A stretch of DNA of 32,504 nt, from NCBI GenBank assembly GCA_937969415.1, contig CALBWK010000017.1, positions 1 to 32,504 of the forward strand, given 5' to 3'. This document shows, one piece after another, positions 24,906 to 32,504 of the stretch. A program made the position numbers and the translations under genes. Source of the stretch: an uncultured Saprospiraceae bacterium (lineage in GTDB: Bacteria > Bacteroidota > Bacteroidia > Chitinophagales > Saprospiraceae). The stretch's first letter is position 1, and the number at the start of each line of letters is the position of its first letter. The notes under the pieces are model-generated. The model saw nothing but the letters and a program-made list of their open reading frames with translations, did no database searches and was not told the origin of the DNA.

Positions 24906-25049
24906 CTAATCTTCTATTTCTTCGTAGTCCGTAAACTCTCCTTCTTTAAGATCTTTAGAGTCATTTTCGTCAATAGTCTCCACTTTTGATGCCGGCATTA
25001 TGAGCCGATAACCCAGAAAAATCAAAAAACCAATAACCAATAATTTCAT
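24906..25049 (-). CDS. Small DUF4834-like membrane protein
   Basis: A 47-residue protein: one N-terminal transmembrane helix (KLLVIGFLIFLGYRLIM), then an acidic tail ending EGEFTDYEEIED. The closing G-E-(Y/F)-x-D-Y-E-E pattern resembles the end of DUF4834 proteins, small membrane proteins restricted to Bacteroidota; the family link is my recognition and not a search. The stop is 1 bp from the RluA-type gene's ATG, indicating an operon. Function unknown. Confidence 0.65.
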   Translation of the reverse strand: MKLLVIGFLIFLGYRLIMPASKVETIDENDSKDLKEGEFTDYEEIED

Positions 25050-25142
25050 ATAGCAATCAGATGTGACAAGTATTTTACCTTATTGTCTGTCAGCGGCTAA
25101 AAATTTGACAAATTGTAGACATAACAGAACCAATAAGTTGCC

Positions 25143-25169
25143 TTGTATCGAAGATTAAAATTACATTTG
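25143..25169 (+). promoter_or_regulatory. Promoter on the plus strand without a gene
   Basis: TTG (25143-25145), 16 bases, then TACATTTG (25162-25169), an exact TANNTTTG with the same spacing as the sdhC and methionine promoters. No ORF follows in this orientation, only the hairpin terminator at 25202-25233. An alternative TTG at 25138-25140 has a 21-base spacer. Confidence 0.5.
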
Positions 25170-25175
25170 TTTTGA

Positions 25176-25233
25176 CTTTAACACCCTTAAATATTCTATC
25201 GCCCCGGAGATCTTCGATCATCGGGGTTTTTTT
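25176..25233 (+). ncRNA. Candidate very short sRNA
   Basis: Inferred transcript from the promoter above to the terminator at 25202-25233, about 58 nt. The 5' portion is A/T-rich and unstructured; there is no ORF. It is divergent to the DUF4834-like gene and faces the 3' end of the PH-domain operon. It may be a regulatory RNA, or the relic of an attenuated gene. Confidence 0.4.
25202..25233 (+). terminator. Strong plus-strand rho-independent terminator
   Basis: CCCCG (25202-25206) pairs with CGGGG (25222-25226); an inner GATC/GATC stem closes on a TTC loop, with one wobble and one mismatch. Seven T follow (25227-25233). There is no T-tract on the minus side, so it serves plus-strand transcription only. 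Confidence 0.8.
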
Positions 25234-25271
25234 ATGCCCCTAAATGAGGGTGAAATTAGACCTTTTAATGT

Positions 25272-26792
25272 CTATAACCATTCCTCTTGACTGCTCTCTA
25301 CTCTGTACAATAAATAATTCTTTAGCATCAAGCATTGCTCATAGGCGATATCAGGAATCCTTAAGGCACCAGAAGCTGTATGTAAGACCAAACTCGCTAA
25401 ACCCCTCCTACGCTGAAAAGGTGTCTGTAATAGGCGCACACTCTGCATCTTATGCAACAACATCTTCGTTGCAGAGCTTCCCCAAGTGCCTCCAGTAATC
25501 AATAAGAGATTATCACTGAGTGCATAAGTCTTCTTCTTGTAACTCAAGTGAGCTGAGATCATCATAATGATATACAGCAATACGACACAGATCAGAAAAG
25601 TTTGCTTGTCCAGATAGTATAGCCCTCCGATAAGTGGGACAAAAAAGATCGTCCTCCAAAACATCTTCTTATATCGATAATAGGAATGGACCCCATAACG
25701 AGCCACTTCACTAAGCTCATTGATTCTATCCTTAAATAAGTAACTCTCTACTTGGTCAAGATTCTGAGCCGTCATTCCCGCGACCTGGAGTGCACGCTTA
25801 TCATTGACCGCTTGGCTACTGGCTTGGTTGAGTTTCATCTGGTAGATGCTCCCCCATTTCTGTAATAGATTCTGCGACCACGTCATCAACTGGATTTTGG
25901 CATCCTTGGCTGCATGCTCTCTTCTATTGAGTAAGCCCGACTCTACTACAAAGCCATCATCACTCTGCCGATACATCTTCAGATCATAATACTTCAAGAC
26001 TGTCCTAATTAGGGAGATCATAAAAGCAACTATCATAAAGAGGACCATTACTACACCGATAGCTATCAGACTGGTCGCCAATAATTCTTCTGTCGGCACA
26101 TAGTCTTCCATCTGCTCTTCTACATCCAAGCCCATCTCCGTCAGGTTATCCCAGATCCAGAAAAAGAAAAAGATAATCAAGCCACCTGAGCGCAGATGAT
26201 TGGCCGTTACGCCTACCTTAAGCAGCTGCGGGATGGTCAGATGGAAAATGACTTCTTTCTGTGATTTGGATTTCTGTATTGTTCCTTCTGCACTGAGAGT
26301 CTCCGCTCTCTCTGCGCTGCGATTCTCTAAGATGTGTGCACTGAGAGCTGAGGCCATCTGATGATTGAGGGCATTGAGTTGTAGCTCACTACCTGCACTA
26401 CCTGCCGTATCCATATTGAGCTTGACGACATTAAGCAGTCTATGCAAAAGATTCTGCTCAAAATTGATAGACTGTATTCTATCAAAAGGAATCTCTAAAG
26501 TAGATTGTTTGAAAACGCCTTTCTTGACAATAAGTTTGTCTTCTTTGATATAGAAAAAATATTTAAAAAAGGAGATGATACTGTAGATACCACCAAAGAG
26601 CGCCACAGCTCCAGCAAAGTACATCAACATATCACCTTTCTTAGAACTGCCGCCAAAAAGCACAACGATCAGAAAAGGAAAAAGCTGTCTTATGAGCACC
26701 TTATACAATCGATAAGCGATCATTAATATAGCCGCATAGGATTGGCGACGCGGAATAGAAAAATCTAAGTCTATCGCCTCATTCCTGTTCAT
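25272..26792 (-). CDS. PH-domain membrane protein, YdbT-like
   Basis: About 506 residues, comparable to the Bacillus YdbT family (bacterial PH domain 2, DUF304). Three DUF304/PH-type modules alternate with pairs of membrane helices: about residues 40-130 (IKEDKLIVKKGVFKQSTLEIPFDRIQS), 255-350 (VVESGLLNRREHAAKDAKIQ) and 400-500 (LLLITGGTWGSSATKMLLHKMQS). Membrane protein of unknown molecular role; in Bacillus the ydbST operon is linked to resistance against antibiotics and stress. The ATG at 26792 follows a possible GTG; it overlaps the preceding gene by 14 bp. Last gene of the mfd operon. Confidence 0.85.
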   Translation of the reverse strand: MNRNEAIDLDFSIPRRQSYAAILMIAYRLYKVLIRQLFPFLIVVLFGGSSKKGDMLMYFAGAVALFGGIYSIISFFKYFFYIKEDKLIVKKGVFKQSTLEIPFDRIQSINFEQNLLHRLLNVVKLNMDTAGSAGSELQLNALNHQMASALSAHILENRSAERAETLSAEGTIQKSKSQKEVIFHLTIPQLLKVGVTANHLRSGGLIIFFFFWIWDNLTEMGLDVEEQMEDYVPTEELLATSLIAIGVVMVLFMIVAFMISLIRTVLKYYDLKMYRQSDDGFVVESGLLNRREHAAKDAKIQLMTWSQNLLQKWGSIYQMKLNQASSQAVNDKRALQVAGMTAQNLDQVESYLFKDRINELSEVARYGVHSYYRYKKMFWRTIFFVPLIGGLYYLDKQTFLICVVLLYIIMMISAHLSYKKKTYALSDNLLLITGGTWGSSATKMLLHKMQSVRLLQTPFQRRRGLASLVLHTASGALRIPDIAYEQCLMLKNYLLYRVESSQEEWL

Positions 26793-27324
26793 CACTAGCC
26801 AAAGTCTTTTTTACGATAAACTCCTTGAGATCATTGGCTGTGGTCGGGTCGAGGCCAGGAATCACCAGATCACTTGCTCCGCCTCCCGCTGTAAAAACCT
26901 TAAGCTTAGATACATTATAACGGCGCTCAACTGGGCCTTGATCTATACTGACATGCTGGACTCTATTGAAGGGCACCGTTGTCATTTGCTTCCACAACCA
27001 CCCAGATCGGTAAAGGATATCTTGCTCTCTCAAGGCATAACCCATATGCGCATAGCGTTTGGTGATGCTCACATAAGACCACAATATATAGAGTAAGTAT
27101 AGCACTGGGACCACATAAAACAAGCCTAGTCTCGCTTGCTCTGGCAGAGGCTCTATAGAATGCCCTACAAAAAGTAAGCCTATGAGCACACCCACAACAA
27201 GTAAAGTAAAAACTCTTATGATGACGAGCACCTTTCGATAGCGCCATTCCAAGGGTTGGAAAACGAGATTATCTACCTTGGGTAAGGTCTCTAAGGCCAC
27301 TTGTGTATTACTGAACGACTCCAT
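26779..27324 (-). CDS. PH-domain membrane protein, YdbS-like
   Basis: About 181 residues with two transmembrane helices (VFTLLVVGVLIGLLFVG and GLFYVVPVLYLLYILWSYV) and a C-terminal PH/DUF304 module beginning near ALREQDILYRSGWLWKQMTTVPFNRVQ. It corresponds to YdbS, which is paired with YdbT in Bacillus, and here is directly followed by the YdbT-like gene with overlapping ends. The first in-frame ATG (27354) would overlap mfd by 47 bp; the second (27324), with a 17-bp overlap, gives a normal YdbS length and is preferred. Transcribed after mfd. Confidence 0.85.
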   Translation of the reverse strand: MESFSNTQVALETLPKVDNLVFQPLEWRYRKVLVIIRVFTLLVVGVLIGLLFVGHSIEPLPEQARLGLFYVVPVLYLLYILWSYVSITKRYAHMGYALREQDILYRSGWLWKQMTTVPFNRVQHVSIDQGPVERRYNVSKLKVFTAGGGASDLVIPGLDPTTANDLKEFIVKKTLASDEQE

Positions 27325-30300
27325 CTGGCTTGGAAGATAAGGCCTTGGCAACATCCTCTTGTAGGTTTTCGAGGATTTTTCGACAAGACTTCAGATTATT
27401 CACACCATCCTTGGACATAATCAGATACTTGGCGGATTGCTTAAGGGATAAGCCGTGCTCAGCATAGTTGGTATTGATATGTTCCATCAACTGACCGAAA
27501 AACGGTGTCTCGTAAAAAGACGACTGCGGGTTGGCTACAAAATAGCAGCGCATCTTACGACTCTTCAGAGAGAGGCGTTCTATACCGATCTCCTTACAGA
27601 TCCATCGGCAACGTATCCCATTAAAGAGTTCTTCTACTTGAAAAGGGATAGGACCAAATTTGTCTTTGACTTTATTCTTAAATGCCATCAGCTCTTCTTC
27701 CTTGCTGATCTTGCCCATCTCATTATAGAGATTGAGACGTTCCTGTATGACATTGATATATTCATCTGGGATCAACATCTCGACATCAGCATCAACTTCT
27801 ACATCATAGACCCAAGCTCGCTTTTCTTCTTTTTCTTCTTTAAATAAATCCTTGAATTCGTTATCCTTCAACTCGTAGATGGCCTCCTCTAGGATTTTCT
27901 GATAAGTCTCATAACCGATATCTGCGATAAAGCCACTTTGCTCCCCACCTAAGAGATTTCCTGCCCCCCTAATATCCAGATCCTTCATTGCGATATGGAA
28001 TCCGCTACCAAGATCTGAGAATTCTTCTAGTGTCCTCAATCGCTTCCGCGCATCTGTCGTCAAGGTAGATACTGGTGGTGCAAAAAGGTAGCAATAAGCT
28101 TTCTTATTGGACCGACCCACCCGACCTCTCAACTGGTGCAAATCACTCATCCCAAAGTTCTGGGCATTGTTGATGATGATGGTATTGGCATTAGGGATAT
28201 CAAGTCCTGTCTCGATAATGTTGGTGCAGACAAGCACATCATACTGCCCCTCTATAAAACTGAGCAATGTTTTCTCTAAGTCCTTGGACTCCATCTGCCC
28301 GTGCGCCATCTTGACTTCTAGGTCTGGACAGAGTCGCTTGACCATTGCTGCAATATCGGGTAAGCTCTTCACTCTATTGTGTACAAAAAATACTTGTCCT
28401 CCTCTAGTAAACTCATAATAGATGGCTTCCTTAATCAACTTATCATTGAACACCCGGCGCTCTGTATGGATGGCTTGCCGATTGGGTGGCGGTGTTCGCA
28501 TCACAGAGAGATCCCTTGCTGCCATCAATGAAAACTGTAAGGTTCTCGGTATAGGCGTAGCTGTAAGCGTCAGTGTGTCGACATTGACTTTGAGGTTTCT
28601 AAGTTTTTCCTTTGCGGCTACCCCAAACTTTTGTTCCTCATCGATAACGAGTAAGCCAAGATCCTTGAACACTACTTTTTTGTTGAGCAATGCGTGGGTA
28701 CCGATAATCAAATCGAGCTGACCAGCTTCTAATCGCTTATATATTTGTGTCTTTTCTTTCGCTGTTCTAAATCTGTTGACATAATCCACATCTACACCAA
28801 ACTTTCCTAGACGATCTCCAAAAGTCTTAAAGTGCTGGAGTGCTAGGATGGTTGTCGGCACGAGTATGGCTACTTGTTTGCCACCCAACACGGCTTTCAT
28901 TGCTGCTCGCACCGCGATCTCTGTTTTACCAAAGCCGACATCGCCACATATAAGCCTATCCATCGGGTGCTCCTTCTGCATATCTTCTTTGACAGCTATA
29001 GTCGCCTCATACTGGTCTGGCGTATCCTCATAGATAAAGGAAGCCTCGAGTTCGTTCTGTAAGTGCCCATCTTCGGGAAAAGCAAAGCCTTTAGACGACC
29101 GCCGCTTAGCATACAGTTGTATAAGCTCGTGGGCGATATCCTTAATTTTCTTTTTGGTCTTACGCTTGAGATTCTTCCACGCTTCACCTCCTATTTTACT
29201 GAGTCGAGGTGGCGTGCCTTCTTTACCGACGTAGCGTGATATTTTGTGGAGAGAATTTATTCCCACATATAGGACATCGTTATTAAGATAAATTAATCGC
29301 ACAGACTCTTGATCGTGCCCATTGATGTGCAGCTTCTCCAACCCACTATACCGTCCGATACCGTGATCAATATGCGTTACAAAATCTCCTGGCTTGAGTT
29401 CCTTGAGCATCCTTAAGCTCATCGCCGCCTCCTTAGTAAAACCCTTCTTGAGTCTAAATCTATGGAATCGCTCAAAGATTTGATGATCTGTATATAATGC
29501 TACATTCAGATCTTTGTCGATGTATCCCGAGTGGATGGCTTTGGCAATAGGATGAAATTCTACCTTGGCGCCGAGGTCCTCGAAAATGTTATAGAATCTT
29601 TCTATCTGGCGATTATTTTCTGTCAGAATAAAAGTTTCTATGCCTTCTTTATCTGTCTTCTCTAGATCCTCAAGCAGCAATTTGAAGTTTTTATTGAAGC
29701 TCGGTTGCGGGCTAGCATTGAATTTTATTTCTTCTTCTACCTGAACTTTGACAGCACCTTCTTTGAGCAGAAGGACATCGTGGCCATCCATTTCTCCGAC
29801 GACTGTTTCTGGAAGAATAAAAGCTCGGTCATCGAGAATTTTCTTGAGATCTTCGTCATCACTGTGCTTAATCTGCTCAGCATAGGCCGCCGCCTTTTCT
29901 TTGCAGGCCGACAACTTTTCTACCAGCATATCGACATCCTTGATCCAGAGGCAAGCATCTTTCGGAAAGACCTTAAACAGGGAAATCTTCTGATCTTGAG
30001 AAAAGCGATTACTCACATTGGGAATAATGGCCACCTTGGCAATATTTTTAAGCGATAGCTGGGTCGTCGGATTAAATAAACGGATACTCTCTACCTCCTC
30101 ATCAAAGAGCTCCACCCTATAAGGCCACTCATTGCCAAATGAAAAAATATCGATGATCCCTCCACGGATAGAGAACTGCCCCGGCTCATACACAAAGTCT
30201 TGCCGCTCAAATCCATACTCCACTAGAAACTCTATGATGGTATCGACATCTAGATTTTCGCCCTTAGCAATATGGATTTTCTGTGATTCGAGGTGTGAGG

Positions 30301-30712
30301 GATCTACTACCTTCTCAAAGATGGCCTCCGGATAGGTGACCATAATTTCGTTTTTGTGATACTGTGCCGAGAGCTTATTGATCGACTCGGTACGAATGAG
30401 GACATTGTTATTGTCAATTTCTTCAAAGAGTCCGGGCCGTCTAAATGAATCTGGAAAGAACAATACAGATTGCTTGGTGCTGATCTGATCAAGGGTATTC
30501 TGTATGTAGGCGGCTTCTTCTTTGTCAGTAGCGATAAAGAGATGAGACTTGTCATTTTGTCCAAATATAGAAGCCAAGACAAAGCACTCCTGAGCGCCTC
30601 TCATTCCTGATAATAAAAGACGTGAAGGTTGATCCTTGTCCAACCCACTGATTATGCTCTTGACTCTCTCTGAAGTAGCATACTTCTCAAGGAGTCTCTC
30701 CAAATTATCCAC
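27308..30712 (-). CDS. mfd: Transcription-repair coupling factor
   Basis: An ATP-dependent DNA translocase that removes stalled RNA polymerase from lesions and recruits UvrA; 1134 residues, the usual length. Order: UvrB-homology module (about 1-430), RNA-polymerase-interacting domain (LKPGDFVTHIDHGIGRYSGL, about 440-500), RecG-like helicase with the Walker A GDVGFGKTEIAVRAA (about 590), DEEQ box (about 690), LTATPIPRT, and the second RecA lobe with GRVGRSNKKAYCYLF (about 870), then the C-terminal UvrA-binding-regulating TRD domain. The start is GTG at 30712: an in-frame stop is only two codons upstream. In an operon with the membrane genes on both sides. Confidence 0.96.
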   Translation of the reverse strand: MDNLERLLEKYATSERVKSIISGLDKDQPSRLLLSGMRGAQECFVLASIFGQNDKSHLFIATDKEEAAYIQNTLDQISTKQSVLFFPDSFRRPGLFEEIDNNNVLIRTESINKLSAQYHKNEIMVTYPEAIFEKVVDPSHLESQKIHIAKGENLDVDTIIEFLVEYGFERQDFVYEPGQFSIRGGIIDIFSFGNEWPYRVELFDEEVESIRLFNPTTQLSLKNIAKVAIIPNVSNRFSQDQKISLFKVFPKDACLWIKDVDMLVEKLSACKEKAAAYAEQIKHSDDEDLKKILDDRAFILPETVVGEMDGHDVLLLKEGAVKVQVEEEIKFNASPQPSFNKNFKLLLEDLEKTDKEGIETFILTENNRQIERFYNIFEDLGAKVEFHPIAKAIHSGYIDKDLNVALYTDHQIFERFHRFRLKKGFTKEAAMSLRMLKELKPGDFVTHIDHGIGRYSGLEKLHINGHDQESVRLIYLNNDVLYVGINSLHKISRYVGKEGTPPRLSKIGGEAWKNLKRKTKKKIKDIAHELIQLYAKRRSSKGFAFPEDGHLQNELEASFIYEDTPDQYEATIAVKEDMQKEHPMDRLICGDVGFGKTEIAVRAAMKAVLGGKQVAILVPTTILALQHFKTFGDRLGKFGVDVDYVNRFRTAKEKTQIYKRLEAGQLDLIIGTHALLNKKVVFKDLGLLVIDEEQKFGVAAKEKLRNLKVNVDTLTLTATPIPRTLQFSLMAARDLSVMRTPPPNRQAIHTERRVFNDKLIKEAIYYEFTRGGQVFFVHNRVKSLPDIAAMVKRLCPDLEVKMAHGQMESKDLEKTLLSFIEGQYDVLVCTNIIETGLDIPNANTIIINNAQNFGMSDLHQLRGRVGRSNKKAYCYLFAPPVSTLTTDARKRLRTLEEFSDLGSGFHIAMKDLDIRGAGNLLGGEQSGFIADIGYETYQKILEEAIYELKDNEFKDLFKEEKEEKRAWVYDVEVDADVEMLIPDEYINVIQERLNLYNEMGKISKEEELMAFKNKVKDKFGPIPFQVEELFNGIRCRWICKEIGIERLSLKSRKMRCYFVANPQSSFYETPFFGQLMEHINTNYAEHGLSLKQSAKYLIMSKDGVNNLKSCRKILENLQEDVAKALSSKPDGVVQ

Positions 30713-30827
30713 GTGTGCTTATGTATGCTCAATATAACGTAGGCACCCTCAGAGGGTTGTACCCCGTCCTCTCGAAAGTGTAATAACTGTAGGTGGATTC
30801 TGCGACTATACGTGCTCAGCGCTAAGC

Positions 30828-30983
30828 CTAAGCCCAATCCATAGCGTAGACGAATGCTGTCCCTAGAAAAGGCAACATCACCCAAAACCACTCAGGAAGG
30901 AAGATCAAGAACAGGATAGTCCCTATTAATGATATCAATGTCATCATCCAATATTTCCCTCTGGCGTTAGTCTGTGAACTCAT
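30828..30983 (-). CDS. Small two-helix membrane protein
   Basis: A 51-residue protein (MSSQTNARGKYWMMTLISL... to ...AFVYAMDWA) with two transmembrane segments joined by PEWFW. I recognise no named family. The frame continues upstream into repeat R2, giving a 121-residue ORF, but that part is repeat-derived, and a TATCTTTG promoter box (31005-31012) lies just before the internal ATG at 30983, so the short form is chosen. It appears to be the first gene of the mfd/PH operon, 115 bp ahead of mfd. Function unknown. Confidence 0.65.
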   Translation of the reverse strand: MSSQTNARGKYWMMTLISLIGTILFLIFLPEWFWVMLPFLGTAFVYAMDWA

Positions 30984-31004
30984 CGTTTTATTTGAATTAT
31001 GGCA

Positions 31005-31012
31005 CAAAGATA
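31005..31012 (-). promoter_or_regulatory. Probable -7 promoter box of the mfd operon
   Basis: TATCTTTG on the minus strand is an exact TANNTTTG, and its predicted transcript start is about 15 bases before the small membrane gene's ATG. No clear TTG lies upstream. Confidence 0.4.
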
Positions 31013-31053
31013 TACCTATTTGCGGCATTGTTAAAAGCTGGGGTGGAGATATT

Positions 31054-31192
31054 GAGTGCATAGGTTTTTTAGTGCAGAGTGAGGTTAGTCCATAGTTGGT
31101 TAGTGCATAGTGCATAGTTTTTACTTTGAGCCAGAGGTTGAGAAGGTCCAAAATCCTAAAATTCCTCTTATCAATAAATCCTAATTCAGACA
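31054..31192 (-). repeat. Dispersed intergenic repeat, copy R2
   Basis: Reverse-strand copy of the R1 element. It opens with TGTCTGAATTAGGATT (31192-31177) and ends in TGCAC(T)-type tandem units. The block at 31086-31117 matches 6564-6595 at 30 of 32 positions in inverted orientation. It lies between the mfd operon promoter and the GHMP kinase. Confidence 0.75.
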
Positions 31193-31235
31193 TACAACCC
31201 AGCGCATCAGCCGCAAACCGCTATTTTTAAGGCCG

Positions 31236-32033
31236 ATGCAGATAGAGTCTACACATAAGCGCTTTCCGGCTAAGCTTCTCCTCTTTGGAGAATATACGGT
31301 CATCTCTGGAGGTGCAGCGCTGGCTATACCCTATCCACAATATGCAGGGCAGTGGGAAAAGAGGACAGAAAAGTCTGACTTGGGTGCCTTTTGGGGTTAT
31401 TTGAAGACTATAAAGGGCTGTAATCTGGATAAAGTGGCGCAAGCAGAGCAGGAAAATTGGGTTTTTGAGGCCAATATTCCATTAGGATATGGGCTTGGGA
31501 GCTCAGGAGCGCTGAGTGCTGCGGCTTATACGAGTTTCTTCGAGGAGAAAGAGCTGGGCTTGATGGCACTAAAAGAGCGCCTGGCCCAAATCGAATCTTT
31601 CTTTCACGGGCAGAGTTCAGGACTCGATCCCCTTGTCAGCTATACGGGGCAAGCGGTCTATGTACAGGATGAACAGATCACGACCCTTAATCCGCCTACC
31701 CTACCACCTAGCTTGACCCTCTACGATAGTGGGCTATCTAGAAATGGGAAGCCGCTCATCCAAGCCTATATGCAGCGAGTGGAGACGGAGCCTGATTTTG
31801 TCACCGCGGTCGAGCAATTGAAAGGGCTCAACGAAGTGGCAATCAGCAAGTTGATAGATGGAGAGGATATCAGTGAGGTATTTGAGAAGATCAGTCGATT
31901 GCAGTTGGAGCACTTTAAGGCGATGATCCCTAAGGCAGTTTATTCTATATGGGAGCAGGGACTAGATGAGGGGAAGTATATGAAGTTGTCAGGTGCTGGA
32001 GGTGGGGGGTGTTATTTGTGCTATGAAATTTAA
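31236..32033 (+). CDS. GHMP-family kinase, mevalonate-kinase-like
   Basis: A 265-residue small-molecule kinase. PAKLLLFGEYTVISGG (residues 11-26) is motif 1; IPLGYGLGSSGALSA (81-95) is the GHMP ATP-binding motif 2; HGQSSGLDPLVSY holds the probable catalytic D131; KLSGAGGGG near the C-terminus is motif 3. The overall order and FGEY/SSGLDP motifs resemble mevalonate kinase, and Bacteroidota often use the mevalonate pathway. It is shorter than most mevalonate kinases, so another GHMP substrate is possible. No pathway genes are beside it. ATG start at 31236. Confidence 0.8.
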   Translation: MQIESTHKRFPAKLLLFGEYTVISGGAALAIPYPQYAGQWEKRTEKSDLGAFWGYLKTIKGCNLDKVAQAEQENWVFEANIPLGYGLGSSGALSAAAYTSFFEEKELGLMALKERLAQIESFFHGQSSGLDPLVSYTGQAVYVQDEQITTLNPPTLPPSLTLYDSGLSRNGKPLIQAYMQRVETEPDFVTAVEQLKGLNEVAISKLIDGEDISEVFEKISRLQLEHFKAMIPKAVYSIWEQGLDEGKYMKLSGAGGGGCYLCYEI

Positions 32034-32048
32034 TGGGCACACTGCATT

Positions 32049-32064
32049 GAGGTTTGCAAACCTC
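32049..32064. repeat. Perfect 16-bp palindrome
   Basis: GAGGTTTG and CAAACCTC are perfect reverse complements without spacer. It lies 16 bp after the GHMP kinase stop. No T-tract follows. It may be part of a dispersed palindromic repeat or a weak terminator. Confidence 0.5.
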
Positions 32065-32097
32065 GAAGAGCGGTTGCAGAGTCTCCTTGCTACCACA

Positions 32098-32140
32098 TCA
32101 TCCTACAAATCCTGAAATCCTAAGAATCCTAATTTTGACA
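32098..32140 (-). repeat. Dispersed intergenic repeat, copy R3 (first block only)
   Basis: On the minus strand, TGTCAAAATTAGGATT (32140-32125) followed by AGGATT-type units, the same opening block as R1 and R2. The ATGCACTA block is missing. The remainder of 32141-32285 shows no gene. Confidence 0.6.
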
Positions 32141-32285
32141 GGAGTGTATGTGAAACTCCGCCTATTGGTTGCTTCAGTATTCTACCATTTGCCACTAAGG
32201 ACAATGGTGCGACGTCTTGAGCTTCTTATAGGAACAAAGAACTTTATATATCGTTAGACCAACAGAATCTTTTAATTATACTATT

Positions 32286-32504
32286 ATGCGAACTACCCTC
32301 TTTTTATTTATTCTTACTCTACTCGCCGCTTGCTCCACTGATAATAATGCGTCGTCAGGCCTAGTAGGATTTATGTCTGATGACGAGTTCTTTCCTAATG
32401 TTACGCCAGAGCTCAGGCCATTTTATATGGCATTCGAGCAGGAGGCAGCAGAAAGAGGCATCGACATTGATCTTACTATAGAAGGCATCACTGGCAACAT
32501 CGTC
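32286..32504 (+). CDS. N-terminal part of a lipoprotein, cut by the window end
   Basis: 73 codons are present and still open at the last base. A signal peptide ends in the lipobox LLAAC with C16 as the probable lipidation site. The mature part, FMSDDEFFPNVTPELRPFY and then FEQEAAERGIDIDLT, looks like the helical beginning of a periplasmic or surface protein; from memory, a similar 'F-E-x-E-A-x-x-R-G' opening occurs in some Bacteroidota zinc-metallopeptidase-like lipoproteins, but too little is present to assign a family. Confidence 0.7.
   Translation, partial: MRTTLFLFILTLLAACSTDNNASSGLVGFMSDDEFFPNVTPELRPFYMAFEQEAAERGIDIDLTIEGITGNIV

Noticed and set aside
26505-26726. Plus-strand ORFs within the PH-domain genes and mfd
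   Set aside because: Antisense shadows of well-supported genes, with no promoter or recognisable motifs.
30713-30827. Possible longer mfd start upstream of the GTG
   Set aside because: An in-frame TAA lies two codons before the GTG, so no extension is possible.

Overview
The window looks like chromosomal DNA of a member of the Bacteroidota, perhaps near the Saprospiria. Evidence: a secreted protein with a type IX secretion (T9SS) sorting tail, promoters of the TTG/TANNTTTG type, almost no Shine-Dalgarno sequences, a three-gene sdhCAB operon with a fused cytochrome b subunit, a 30-residue AURKAIP1/COX24-type ribosomal protein, and two HU-family genes near an RNase G gene. The phylum assignment is fairly safe; the order is a guess. 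There are no rRNA, tRNA, CRISPR, phage or transposase genes. Most genes are housekeeping.

Layout. 1-3591: sdhCAB (minus strand). 3733-6438: large secreted leucine-rich-repeat protein. 6482-6660: intergenic repeat. 6666-8126: dipeptidase PepD. 8232-8466: a MazE-like antitoxin broken by one frameshift, with no toxin beside it. 8645-9613: glycosyltransferase-like gene. 9909-13262: HU gene facing an HU / TPR lipoprotein / tiny ribosomal protein / RNase G cluster. 13532-15398: yicC-gmk-apaG. 15537-16856: soluble GAF histidine kinase. 17166-18808: glucosaminidase/LysM protein convergent with a lipoprotein, their stop codons overlapping. 19044-22766: promoter, SAM-I riboswitch, a sulfhydrylase gene and a fused homoserine O-acetyltransferase/aspartokinase. 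22819-25049: thiL, a GGGTTTA-rich repeat array, an RluA-type pseudouridine synthase and a DUF4834-like small protein. 25143-25233: a possible very short RNA gene. 25272-30983: a small membrane protein, mfd and two PH-domain membrane proteins, apparently one operon. 31236-32033: GHMP kinase. 32286-end: start of a lipoprotein.

The most unusual items are the MetX-aspartokinase fusion, which lacks a homoserine dehydrogenase part and sits under an S-box; the frameshifted orphan MazE; a promoter-plus-terminator unit of about 58 nt with no ORF; a 10-bp palindrome shared by the upstream regions of both HU genes; and two kinds of non-coding repeat (a three-copy dispersed element and a telomere-like GGGTTTA array). 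I did not find a convincing wholly new multi-gene system. All functional calls rest on motif recognition by eye; no search or folding program was run.
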